Positions 9,887 through 16,487 of a stretch of DNA of 64,000 bases are shown piece by piece; the first letter of the stretch is position 1; every line of letters begins with the position of its first letter. The notes below the pieces were generated by a model that saw only the letters and a list, made by a program, of their open reading frames with translations, did not search any database and was not told the DNA's origin. The stretch comes from Ottowia sp. SB7-C50. GTDB taxonomy: Bacteria; Pseudomonadota; Gammaproteobacteria; Burkholderiales; Burkholderiaceae_C. Made by a program: the position numbers and the translations under genes. The stretch covers positions 2,418,001 through 2,482,000 of the forward strand of contig NZ_CP136995.1 of NCBI RefSeq assembly GCF_033110285.1. Direction: 5' to 3'.

Positions 9887-10627
9887 ATGAAGACCCATGC
9901 GCTTTCCATTTCGCTCGCCGCCGCGTTGTCGCTCTCGCTGTTGACCTCGTCACCAGCGTTGGCCTGGCGCATCGTCTTTGATCCGACCAACTATGTGCAG
10001 AACACGCTGACCGCGATCCGCACGCTGGAGCAGATCAACAACCAGATTCGCCAGCTCCAGAACGAGGCGCAGATGCTGATGAATCAGGCGCGCAACCTCG
10101 CCAGCCTGCCGTCCAGCGTGGTCGGCCAGTTGCGCGCCAATCTGGCGACGACCGATCGGCTGATCGCCCAGGCCAGGGGATTAGCCTACGACGTAACGAA
10201 CCTGGATCGGGAGTTCCGGCGCCTGTATCCGGAGCAGTACGCCGCCACCGTGACCGGCGACCAGATGGTCCGCGATGCGCAGGAGCGTTGGAAGAACACG
10301 CTCAACGGCTTGCAGACCACCATGCAGATGCAGGCGCAGGTGTCGCAGAACCTGGGCGAAGACGAAAGCGTGCTGGCCGACCTCGTGGGCAAGAGCCAGT
10401 CGGCCGAGGGCGCGCTGCAGGCGATGCAGGCCATGAACCAGTTGCTGGCCTTGCAGGCCAAGCAGTCGATCCAAGCGCAGCGGCTTCAGATCACGCAAGA
10501 CCGGGCTGCCTCGCTGGAGCTGGCGCGGCAGGCGGCGGCCACGGAGCGCGCCCGCGAGGTGCGGCGGCGCTTCCTGGGTGACGGCACGCCGTACACACCG
10601 CAGTCCGTAAACTTCTACGGCAACTGA
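9887..10627 (+). CDS. trbJ: TrbJ, VirB5-like secreted protein
   Basis: A 246-aa protein with a cleavable signal peptide (about 1-26, ending SPALA before WRIVFDPTNY). A long helical region rich in Gln and Asn (ITAIRTLEQINNQIRQLQ type) follows. The WRIVFDPTNYVQN motif at the mature N-terminus is a TrbJ signature. It probably acts in pilus assembly or as a minor pilus component. An AGGAGAA ribosome site precedes the ATG. Confidence 0.9.
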   Translation: MKTHALSISLAAALSLSLLTSSPALAWRIVFDPTNYVQNTLTAIRTLEQINNQIRQLQNEAQMLMNQARNLASLPSSVVGQLRANLATTDRLIAQARGLAYDVTNLDREFRRLYPEQYAATVTGDQMVRDAQERWKNTLNGLQTTMQMQAQVSQNLGEDESVLADLVGKSQSAEGALQAMQAMNQLLALQAKQSIQAQRLQITQDRAASLELARQAAATERAREVRRRFLGDGTPYTPQSVNFYGN

Positions 10628-10638
10628 CGGAGGCCGCC

Positions 10639-10971
10639 ATGCGATGCGTCCTCGTCCTATGTACCGCGCTGCTGGCCGCTTGCGGCGAGCAGCCGGTCGG
10701 CCACCTTGCAGATGCCCTGGCCGCCGATCCAGTGCGGCTCAAGGCGTTGCGCGAACAATGCACGGCCCATCCACGACAGGTCATGCAGGCCACGGGCGAG
10801 GACGCTTGCCGCGCCGCCGCCGAAGCCTTCCGGCGGCGCTTCTTTTCCGGCGAGGCCGGGCCAGACGAATACCGGACGCTGGCCGACCTGCCGCCGATCC
10901 CGCCCAGCTTCGAGGAATCGGCCGATGGCATCGCGCCGGCCTTGCCTGCCGCACCGGAGGACACGCCATGA
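10639..10971 (+). CDS. trbK: TrbK-position lipoprotein, EexN-like
   Basis: A 110-aa protein with lipobox LLAAC (Cys15). The mature part shares ADPVRLKALREQC with the lipoprotein at 2764, so the two are related within this element. In RP4, trbK at this position encodes entry exclusion. The proline-rich C-terminus (PPIPPSFEE) is likely extended. The start has GGAGG upstream and the stop overlaps trbL by 4 nt. Assignment to TrbK is by position and lipobox. Confidence 0.75.
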   Translation: MRCVLVLCTALLAACGEQPVGHLADALAADPVRLKALREQCTAHPRQVMQATGEDACRAAAEAFRRRFFSGEAGPDEYRTLADLPPIPPSFEESADGIAPALPAAPEDTP

Positions 10972-12347
10972 ATGACGTGACCATCATCGACCAGTTCCTC
11001 GCCACATTCGCCGCCTACATCGACTCGGGTTTCGGACTGCTGCGGGGCGAAGTGGCGTTCCTCACAGCCACGTTGATCGTCATCGACATGACGATCGCCG
11101 GCCTGTATTGGGCCATGAGCCACGCTACCGGCCAAGGCGAGGACGTGATCGCCAAGCTGCTGCGCAAGGTGCTCTACGTCGGTGCCTTCGCCTACATCAT
11201 CAACAACTTCAACTGGCTGGCCAGCATCGTGTTCCGCTCGTTTGCGGGATTGGGCATCACCGCCACCGGCTCGGCCATCACGATGGAGAACTTCTTGCAG
11301 CCGGGCCGGCTGGCGAAAACCGGCATCGACGCCGGGGCGCCGATTCTGGAGCAGATCGGCGAGATGGCAGGCTTTCCCGAAGTGTTCGTGAACCTCGACC
11401 CCATCGTGGTGATGTTCCTCGCGTGGCTGGTCGTGGTGCTGTGCTTCTTCGTGCTGGCAATCCAGCTTTTCATCACGCTGATCGAGTTCAAGCTGACCAC
11501 GCTCGCCGGATTCGTGCTGGTGCCGTTCGCGCTCTGGAACAAGACCGCGTTCCTCGCCGAAAAGGTCTTGGGCAACGTGGTGGCCTCCGGCGTCAAGGTT
11601 CTGGTACTGGCTGTGATCGTCGGTATCGGCTCGGGCTTGTTCGCTCAGTTCCAAGTCCATCCTGCCGAGCCGTCTATCGACCACGCGCTGGTCATCATGC
11701 TGGCCTCGCTCACCTTGCTGGCGCTCGGGATCTTTGGCCCCGGCATCGCCACGGGCCTTGTGTCCGGTGCGCCGCAGCTCGGCGCGGGCGCAATGGCCGG
11801 TGCTGCTGTCGGCGCTGCCGGCACGGCCGTTGTCATCGGTGCCGCCGCGACGGGCGTGGGTGGCGCCGTGGCTGCTGGCGCGCGCATGGCCCCGGCTGCC
11901 GCAAAGCTGGCCGGTAGCGGTGCGCGCGCCGCAACGTCGGCGGCCAGCAGTGCGAAGTCGACGTTTCAGGCCGGTTCCGCCGCCGCTGGCGGCGGCGCAA
12001 AGGGCGCGATGGCGGGCTTGGGCAACGTCGCCAAGACCGGCGCGCAATCCGCCGGACGCGCCGCAGCATCCCGTGCTTCCGCTGCCGGGCAGCGGATGGC
12101 CGCTCCGTTCCGTGCTGGCTGGAATGGCTCGACGGCCGACACTGGCGCGTCAGTCGGCCAAGCCTCCGCAGGAGAAGCCCCCGCAGGCGGCGCCGCTGCA
12201 CAGAAGCCGGAACAACCCGCCTGGGCCAAGCGGCTGCATCGCCGCCAGCAACTCACCCACGCCGCGACCACCGCCGCGCACACGCTGCGCGGCGGCGACG
12301 GTGGCGGCTCGGGGCAAGGCCCGAGCCTGCGCGGCTCCGACGACTAA
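10968..12347 (+). CDS. trbL: TrbL, VirB6-like polytopic channel protein
   Basis: 459 aa. The N-terminal 300 residues contain six or so hydrophobic membrane segments, including TATLIVIDMTIAGLYWAM and VVMFLAWLVVVLCFFVLAIQ. The C-terminal third is low-complexity Ala/Gly/Ser with basic residues, normal for TrbL. It forms part of the inner-membrane T4SS pore. Coupled to trbK by an ATGA overlap and followed by an AGGAGAA site for trbF. Confidence 0.93.
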   Translation: MNDVTIIDQFLATFAAYIDSGFGLLRGEVAFLTATLIVIDMTIAGLYWAMSHATGQGEDVIAKLLRKVLYVGAFAYIINNFNWLASIVFRSFAGLGITATGSAITMENFLQPGRLAKTGIDAGAPILEQIGEMAGFPEVFVNLDPIVVMFLAWLVVVLCFFVLAIQLFITLIEFKLTTLAGFVLVPFALWNKTAFLAEKVLGNVVASGVKVLVLAVIVGIGSGLFAQFQVHPAEPSIDHALVIMLASLTLLALGIFGPGIATGLVSGAPQLGAGAMAGAAVGAAGTAVVIGAAATGVGGAVAAGARMAPAAAKLAGSGARAATSAASSAKSTFQAGSAAAGGGAKGAMAGLGNVAKTGAQSAGRAAASRASAAGQRMAAPFRAGWNGSTADTGASVGQASAGEAPAGGAAAQKPEQPAWAKRLHRRQQLTHAATTAAHTLRGGDGGGSGQGPSLRGSDD

Positions 12348-12371
12348 AGCGATTCACAAGGAGAACTGACC

Positions 12372-13076
12372 ATGCGATTCAGAAAACCGCAGGTGCGCTA
12401 CGCCGACACGCCGCAGCCTGCCACGCCGTACCAAGCTGCCGGCCAGGTGTGGGACGACCGTATCGGAACGCCGCGCGTGCAGGCGAAGAACTGGCGGCTG
12501 ATGGCCTTCGGCTGCCTCACGCTCGCGCTGTTGATGGCCGGCGGCCTGGTGTGGCGCTCGGCGCAGTCCTTCGTGACGCCCTACGTCGTAGAGGTGGACA
12601 ACGCGGGCCAAGTGCGCGCCGTGGGCGAAGCCGCCACGCCGTACCGGCCCAGCGATGCGCAGACGGCGCACCACATCGCGCGCTTTGTCACGCTGGTTCG
12701 GTCGCTGTCCATCGACCCGATCGTGGTGCGGCAGAACTGGCTGGACGCCTACGACCACACCACAGACAAGGGTGCAGCCGTGCTCAACGACTACGCGCGT
12801 GTGAACGATCCGTTCGCGCGCATCGGCAAGGAGTCGGTGACGGTGCAGATCACCAGCGTCGTGCGCGCCAGCGATACGTCTTTCAACGTGCGCTGGACGG
12901 AACGCCGCTACGTCAACGGCGCCGCGGCGGGCCTGGAGAGGTGGACGGCCGTGGTGTCCATCGTGCTCCAGCCGCCGCGCACCGAAGAACGCCTGCGCAA
13001 GAACCCCCTGGGCATCTACGTCAACGGCCTGTCGTGGAGCCGCGAACTGGATTCTTCCGAAGGAGCCAAGCCATGA
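12372..13076 (+). CDS. trbF: TrbF, VirB8-like assembly factor
   Basis: A 234-aa bitopic inner-membrane protein. A short cytoplasmic head has YADTPQPATPYQAAGQVWDDR, a TrbF hallmark. One membrane helix (about 42-62) and a periplasmic VirB8-like domain with RQNWLDAYDHTTDKG follow. It nucleates the periplasmic part of the T4SS. The stop overlaps trbG (ATGA). Confidence 0.93.
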   Translation: MRFRKPQVRYADTPQPATPYQAAGQVWDDRIGTPRVQAKNWRLMAFGCLTLALLMAGGLVWRSAQSFVTPYVVEVDNAGQVRAVGEAATPYRPSDAQTAHHIARFVTLVRSLSIDPIVVRQNWLDAYDHTTDKGAAVLNDYARVNDPFARIGKESVTVQITSVVRASDTSFNVRWTERRYVNGAAAGLERWTAVVSIVLQPPRTEERLRKNPLGIYVNGLSWSRELDSSEGAKP

Positions 13077-14065
13077 ATGATCTTTTCCGTAAATCCGCCT
13101 TGCCGGTGATCTTGCTTGCCCTGGCGGGCTGCGCCACGCAGGGCAAGCCACCGCCGACCATCTCGCTCGATGAGCCAGTGCAGGCCCAGCAGCTACCCGA
13201 GCCACCCGCGCCGGTGGAGGTGGTGGCGGTGCCCGAGGTGCTGCCGATGCCGGCGCAGTTGAAGCCATTGCCCGAAGCCGAGGACGCCAAGCCCACGCCG
13301 GAGCCAGCCGACGAGAAGGTGCGCGTCTCTCGGGCCAATGCCGAGGCGCGCGTCGCACCCACGCGCGAGGGATACGTCAACGCGATTCAGGTGTGGCCGT
13401 TCACCGATGGCGCGCTCTACCAAGTCTATGCAGCCGTGGGCCGCGTGACCGTGATTTCGCTCCAGTCGGGCGAGGAGCTGGTGACGGTGGCCGCTGGCGA
13501 TACCGTGCGCTGGATCGTGGGCGATACGTCGAGCGGCAGCGGTGCTGACCTGCGCGTCAATGTGCTGGTCAAGCCGATCCGCTCGGGCCTCAAGACCAAT
13601 CTCGTCATCACCACCAACCGCAGGACGTACCTGCTGGAGTTGGCTTCGACGGAAAAGACGTGGATGGCGTCGGCTTCTTGGGAGTATCCGCGTGACCGGA
13701 TACTGGCCTTGCAGCGCCAGGCGCAGGCGGCCAGCGCCGCCGCGCCGGTGGACTCCGGCTTGTCGCTGGAAAACCTGCGCTTCCGCTACGCGGTCAGCGG
13801 TAGCAACCCGCCGTGGAAGCCGCTGCGCGCCTTCGACGACGGGCAGAAGGTCTATATCCAGTTCCCCGCCGGCATCGCGCAAGGCGAGCTGCCGCCGCTG
13901 TTCGTGATCGGGCCAGAAGGCGACGGGCAACTGGTCAACTACCGCTTCCGCTCGCCGTACTACATCGTGGATCGGCTGTTCGGTGCCGCCGAACTGCGCC
14001 TGGGCGGGGACAAGGGCGACGTGGTGCGAATCGAGCGCACGGACGGCGTTGCACGGAGGAACTGA
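13073..14065 (+). CDS. trbG: TrbG, VirB9-like outer-membrane complex protein
   Basis: A 330-aa lipoprotein: signal sequence with LALAGC (Cys20), then a Pro-rich linker (about 30-90). A VirB9/TrbG beta domain follows, with the TNLVITTNRRTYLLEL motif and a C-terminal YYIVDRLF segment. It helps form the outer-membrane core complex with TrbI. A 2-nt gap separates it from trbI. Confidence 0.93.
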   Translation: MNDLFRKSALPVILLALAGCATQGKPPPTISLDEPVQAQQLPEPPAPVEVVAVPEVLPMPAQLKPLPEAEDAKPTPEPADEKVRVSRANAEARVAPTREGYVNAIQVWPFTDGALYQVYAAVGRVTVISLQSGEELVTVAAGDTVRWIVGDTSSGSGADLRVNVLVKPIRSGLKTNLVITTNRRTYLLELASTEKTWMASASWEYPRDRILALQRQAQAASAAAPVDSGLSLENLRFRYAVSGSNPPWKPLRAFDDGQKVYIQFPAGIAQGELPPLFVIGPEGDGQLVNYRFRSPYYIVDRLFGAAELRLGGDKGDVVRIERTDGVARRN

Positions 14066-14067
14066 CC

Positions 14068-15345
14068 ATGAGCCAGGACGACACCCCCGACCTCGCCACG
14101 CCGCAGACGGGCAAGGTAGCGCCCGAGGCGGTGGCGCTGCGCGCCCAGCCGCGCCCGGTCACGCGCCTGAACCGGCGCACGCTGGCCATCCTCGCCGGCG
14201 GCCTGTCGGTCGCCGTGCTCGGGGCCACGATCTGGTCATTGCAGCCGCAGCGGCGCGGGACCAGCGAGCAGGCCGAGCTTTACAACGTCGATCGCGTCTC
14301 GAAGTCCGAAGGGCTGGATGCGCTGCCGACGGACTACTCGAAGCTGCCACCAGCCTTGCCGCCCGATGTGCCCGAGCTGGGGCCGCCGTTGCCCGGCGAC
14401 CTTGGCCCGGCCATCGTCGCTTCGCAGCAGCCGGTGACACCGGGCTATTCGCCGCCAGGCCATGATCCTGAAGATGCCTTGCGCAAGGAGGCGGACGCGG
14501 CGGCGGCCTCGTCGGTGTTCTTCCGCTCGGGCGGCCAAGGGCAGACCGCCGCCACGGTCGCGCAGGCAGCGCCGGGGACTGCAAGCACGCTTGCGGCCTT
14601 CGATCCGCTCGCTGCTGGGCCTGCCTCGACGGCGGCCCAGCCCGCCGACCCGACCGCCGTGCAGAACCGGCAAGACCAGAAGGAGGCGTTCCTGAAAGCC
14701 GGTTCTACGGAAACCCGCAATTCCGGCAATCTGGCGCTGCCCGCGTCGCCTTATCAGGTGATGGCCGGAACGGTGATCGCCGGCGCGCTGGTGACAGGCA
14801 TCAAGTCGGACTTGCCGGGCGACGTGATCGGCACTGTGACGGAGCCGGTCTATGACACGGCCACCGGCAAGTTCCTGCTGATTCCCCAGGGGTCACGCGT
14901 CCTCGGGCGCTACAACAGCCAGGTCAGCTACGGACAGAGCCGCGTGCAGGTGGTGTGGAACCGGATCATCCTGCCCGACACGTCCTCGCTAACGCTCGAC
15001 AACCTTGTCGGCACCGACCCGGCCGGCTACGCGGGCTTGGAGGATGACGTGGACTGGCACTGGAACCGCATCTTTGCCGGTGCGGTGCTGACGACGCTGC
15101 TTGGCGTCGGCGCAGAGCTGGCCGCGCCGGAGAACCGCCAGGACGGCAACCGCATCGTCATCGCCGGACGTGACAGCGCCCAGGACAGCATCAATCAGGT
15201 CGGGCAGGAGATCACCCGGCGCAATATGAATATCCAGCCGACGCTGACCAGCCGGCCCGGCCTGCCGGTTCGCATCATCGTCAACCGGGATCTGGTGCTG
15301 CGACCGTACCAGCCGCTGTTCTTCAATCGGGGAACTTCGCAATGA
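14068..15345 (+). CDS. trbI: TrbI, VirB10-like core-complex protein
   Basis: 425 aa. A cytoplasmic N-terminus is followed by one membrane helix (about 37-58) and a Pro/Ala-rich periplasmic linker. The conserved VirB10 domain begins near YQVMAGTVIAGALVTGI and includes FLLIPQGSRVLGRYNSQVSY and NLVGTDPAGYAGLEDDV. It spans both membranes and couples ATP hydrolysis to channel gating. GGAGGAACTGACC lies just before the ATG. The stop overlaps the DUF2274 gene. Confidence 0.95.
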   Translation: MSQDDTPDLATPQTGKVAPEAVALRAQPRPVTRLNRRTLAILAGGLSVAVLGATIWSLQPQRRGTSEQAELYNVDRVSKSEGLDALPTDYSKLPPALPPDVPELGPPLPGDLGPAIVASQQPVTPGYSPPGHDPEDALRKEADAAAASSVFFRSGGQGQTAATVAQAAPGTASTLAAFDPLAAGPASTAAQPADPTAVQNRQDQKEAFLKAGSTETRNSGNLALPASPYQVMAGTVIAGALVTGIKSDLPGDVIGTVTEPVYDTATGKFLLIPQGSRVLGRYNSQVSYGQSRVQVVWNRIILPDTSSLTLDNLVGTDPAGYAGLEDDVDWHWNRIFAGAVLTTLLGVGAELAAPENRQDGNRIVIAGRDSAQDSINQVGQEITRRNMNIQPTLTSRPGLPVRIIVNRDLVLRPYQPLFFNRGTSQ

Positions 15346-15584
15346 GCACGACCAAGAAGCTGCGGCTCGGGCCACTGCCCAAGATCGAGAACGTCAAGCT
15401 GACATTTGCCTGCCCGGCCAGCTTGAAAGCCGACCTTGACCGCTACGCCGCGCTGCACGCGCAGGCATATGGCGAGGCGATCGATGCCGTGACGCTGATC
15501 CCGCACATGCTGGAGGCGTTCATGGCGGGGGATCGGGGATTCAAGCGCACACAGCCCAAGAACGGAAAAGCCGCCCCTGCGTGA
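15342..15584 (+). CDS. DUF2274-type small protein ending the trb operon
   Basis: An 80-aa protein with MSTTKKLRLGPLPK and VKLTFACPASLKADLDRYAALH, matching the small DUF2274 proteins regularly encoded after trbI in this ICE type. It may have an RHH-like fold, so a regulatory role is possible but unproven. The last few codons and stop lie inside the hairpin that terminates the converging tRNA-Leu. Its extreme C-terminus (about NGKAAPA) may therefore be encoded by sequence belonging to the tRNA cassette. Confidence 0.85.
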   Translation: MSTTKKLRLGPLPKIENVKLTFACPASLKADLDRYAALHAQAYGEAIDAVTLIPHMLEAFMAGDRGFKRTQPKNGKAAPA

Positions 15585-15596
15585 ACAGGGGCGGCT
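15565..15596 (-). terminator. Intrinsic terminator after the intron-bearing tRNA-Leu
   Basis: A perfect 11-bp stem AGCCGCCCCTG / CAGGGGCGGCT encloses a 6-nt loop. On the minus strand it is followed by TTTTCC, so it can end transcription of the tRNA-Leu. It overlaps the 3' end of the DUF2274 gene and could also block plus-strand read-through from the trb operon. Confidence 0.75.
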
Positions 15597-15602
15597 CTGG
15601 AT

Positions 15603-15919
15603 TGGTGCCCGAGGCCGGAATCGAACCGGCACGCCTTTCGGCGAGGGATTTTCTTACCACTTCGACTTTCGCCGCCGCCCTGCTCAACGCAGGGCGTTCG
15701 TGGTCTGGAGCACGCCTTCACCATAGCCTTGCGGCCGTAGGTGCCCGCCGTCTGCTCTCTACACCTTCCCAAGCGGCAGCTTGGGCTTGGCTCGGCGTTG
15801 GCTCGGGTGCAAGAGCATCCAGGGCGTTCGCCGACTTTGACGGGCTTCACTTCGGGCGTTTCCCCCCGAAGGCTCAAATTGTTCAAGTCCCTTGTGTCTA
15901 CCGATTTCACCACTCGGGC
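15603..15919 (-). tRNA. tRNA-Leu(UAA), split by a group I intron, ICE-borne
   Basis: The 5' exon is 15919-15885 and the 3' exon 15652-15603 with encoded CCA. Joined, they give acceptor GCCCGAG/CTCGGGC, a D-arm with GGTAGACAC, the anticodon stem-loop AGGGA-CTTAAAA-TCCCT (anticodon UAA), a short variable arm and T-loop GTTCGATTCC. The acceptor stem differs from that of the truncated tRNA-Leu fragment at 16082-16122, so this is an independent gene. It lies inside the ICE, converging on trbI, and presumably replaces the host gene broken by insertion. No strong promoter is visible directly upstream. Confidence 0.93.
15653..15884 (-). ncRNA. Group I self-splicing intron (IC3-like) in tRNA-Leu(UAA)
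   Basis: A 232-nt intron sits between U34 and A35 of the anticodon. The 5' exon ends in U, and GAGCC near the intron start can serve as internal guide (U·G at the splice site). The intron ends in G at 15653. Conserved core blocks closely follow the Azoarcus tRNA-Ile intron as I remember it: TCAAAGTCGGCGAA (15840-15827), CAACGCCGAGCCAAGC (15800-15785), GAAGGTGTAGAGAG (15768-15755), GCTATGGTGAAGGCGT and GGCGAAAGTC near the 3' end. No ORF or homing endonuclease is present. Same insertion position as the classic cyanobacterial and plastid tRNA-Leu intron. Confidence 0.92.
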
Positions 15920-16081
15920 GTAGTGCTCAACGCACTGAAAACACCTACCTCCATCTACTGGCGCCTAGCTGGCCCCTGGCCGTCAAGCCTAGCTGCAAAG
16001 CTACAGCTCGGATGCCCGCAAACTGTTGTCACTATTGACCTTCTGGCTCGGTAGTTCTAGCAGAAAGGACTTGACAAAACA
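15920..16081. other. ICE right-end segment between replacement tRNA and attR
   Basis: 162 nt without a gene. It should hold integrase arm sites and any promoter for the replacement tRNA-Leu. The only -35-like hexamer on the minus strand (TTGACG near 15980) has no matching -10. A GGACTT at 16067-16072 forms an inverted pair with AAGTCC at 16088-16093 across the junction, suggesting two core-type recombinase half-sites. Confidence 0.5.
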
Positions 16082-16097
16082 GATTTTAAGTCCGCAG
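16067..16097. other. Probable attR core of the ICE
   Basis: Inverted half-sites GGACTT (16067-16072) and AAGTCC (16088-16093) flank a 15-nt centre. The right half is the 5' anticodon stem and loop of the chromosomal tRNA-Leu(UAA). tRNA homology stops after 16082 (minus strand ...CTTAAAATC, where a further stem C is expected). Tyrosine recombinases commonly use anticodon-arm dyads as attB. attL is outside the window, so the exact direct repeat cannot be read. Confidence 0.6.
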
Positions 16098-16122
16098 TGT
16101 CTACCAGTTTCACCACCGGGGC
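16082..16122 (-). pseudogene. Truncated chromosomal tRNA-Leu(UAA), 5' part
   Basis: Starting at 16122 on the minus strand the sequence reads as the first 41 nt of a tRNA-Leu: acceptor GCCCCGG, TGGTGAAACTGGTAGACAC, then anticodon stem GCGGA and loop CTTAAAA with anticodon UAA. After two bases of the 3' anticodon stem (TC) it becomes unrelated ICE sequence. It is the third gene of the Gly(GCC)-Cys(GCA)-Leu(UAA) order known from E. coli glyW-cysT-leuZ, so this is the original host gene, cut by ICE insertion. The missing 3' half should lie at the far left end of the ICE. Confidence 0.88.
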
Positions 16123-16190
16123 CAAATCCGCATTCTCGCAGGCTGGCGCCGATGCGGCCGGGCCATGCGCAAATTCGTAGACAGAGGGGG

Positions 16191-16264
16191 TGGAGGCGCG
16201 TGGCGGAGTCGAACCGCCCTAGACGGATTTGCAATCCGTTGCATAACCGCTTTGCTAACGCGCC
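16191..16264 (-). tRNA. tRNA-Cys(GCA)
   Basis: 74 nt including encoded CCA. Acceptor GGCGCGT/ACGCGCC, anticodon loop ATTGCAA with GCA, T-arm GGCGGTTCGACTCCGCC. It is the middle gene of the tRNA-Gly/Cys/Leu operon on the minus strand. Confidence 0.95.
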
Positions 16265-16275
16265 GTGGTTGATAC

Positions 16276-16301
16276 AAAAAAAGGAAGCATAGCTTCCTTT
16301 T
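16276..16301 (-). terminator. Hairpin with U-run between tRNA-Gly and tRNA-Cys
   Basis: AAGGAAGC / GCTTCCTT with a 3-nt loop (16281-16299) is followed on the minus strand by seven T. It looks like an intrinsic terminator yet lies only about 11 nt before tRNA-Cys. It may attenuate the downstream tRNAs or act as an RNase-processed spacer. A shorter T-run on the plus side makes it weakly bidirectional. Confidence 0.5.
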
Positions 16302-16336
16302 CTTGCTGCGGCCGGTTTGGTGACCGGCTGCGAATT

Positions 16337-16412
16337 TGGAGCGGGAAACGAGGCTCGAACTCGCGACCTCAACCTTGGCAAGGTTGCGCTCTACCAACTG
16401 AGCTATTCCCGC
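16337..16412 (-). tRNA. tRNA-Gly(GCC)
   Basis: 76 nt with encoded CCA: acceptor GCGGGAA/TTCCCGC, D-arm TAGCTCAGTTGGTAGAGC, anticodon loop TTGCCAA (GCC), T-loop GTTCGAGCC. It is the first gene of the tRNA operon, directly after a good promoter. Confidence 0.96.
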
Positions 16413-16426
16413 GTCGTAAGCCTTGC

Positions 16427-16456
16427 ATTGTAGCCTGAAAAAGCGCTGTTTCGCAA
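16427..16456 (-). promoter_or_regulatory. Promoter of the Gly-Cys-Leu tRNA operon
   Basis: On the minus strand TTGCGA (16456-16451) and TACAAT (16432-16427) are 18 nt apart, placing the start about 8 nt before tRNA-Gly. It lies just beyond the lon stop codon. Transcription from here would read across the ICE junction towards the replacement tRNA-Leu. Confidence 0.65.
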
Positions 16457-16487
16457 GTGCCTTCGAAAAATTTCGAACCGCGTGCGT

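Larger units (their letters stand above)
1..16081. mobile_element. Right part of a Tn4371-like integrative conjugative element
   Basis: From the window edge to about 16081 the content is ICE-like: metal-efflux cargo, traG, a full trb mating-pair-formation set, and an element-borne tRNA-Leu(UAA). It ends at 16081/16082, where a truncated chromosomal tRNA-Leu(UAA) begins. The left end, integrase, relaxase and partition genes would lie upstream of the window and are not seen. I noticed none of the short ATAGC/GCGC repeats that are scattered through the chromosomal part, which fits an acquired origin. The exact crossover point is inferred from where tRNA homology stops. Confidence 0.85.

Noticed and set aside
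10491..12047. A 518-aa minus-strand open frame opposite trbK/trbL
   Set aside because: No recognisable motif and fully covered by well-supported trb genes with overlapping start/stop junctions.
15603..15660. Reading the 3' exon of the ICE tRNA-Leu as the displaced half of the host tRNA-Leu
   Set aside because: Its acceptor strand CTCGGGC pairs with the ICE 5' exon GCCCGAG, not with the host fragment GCCCCGG, so it belongs to the intron-containing gene.
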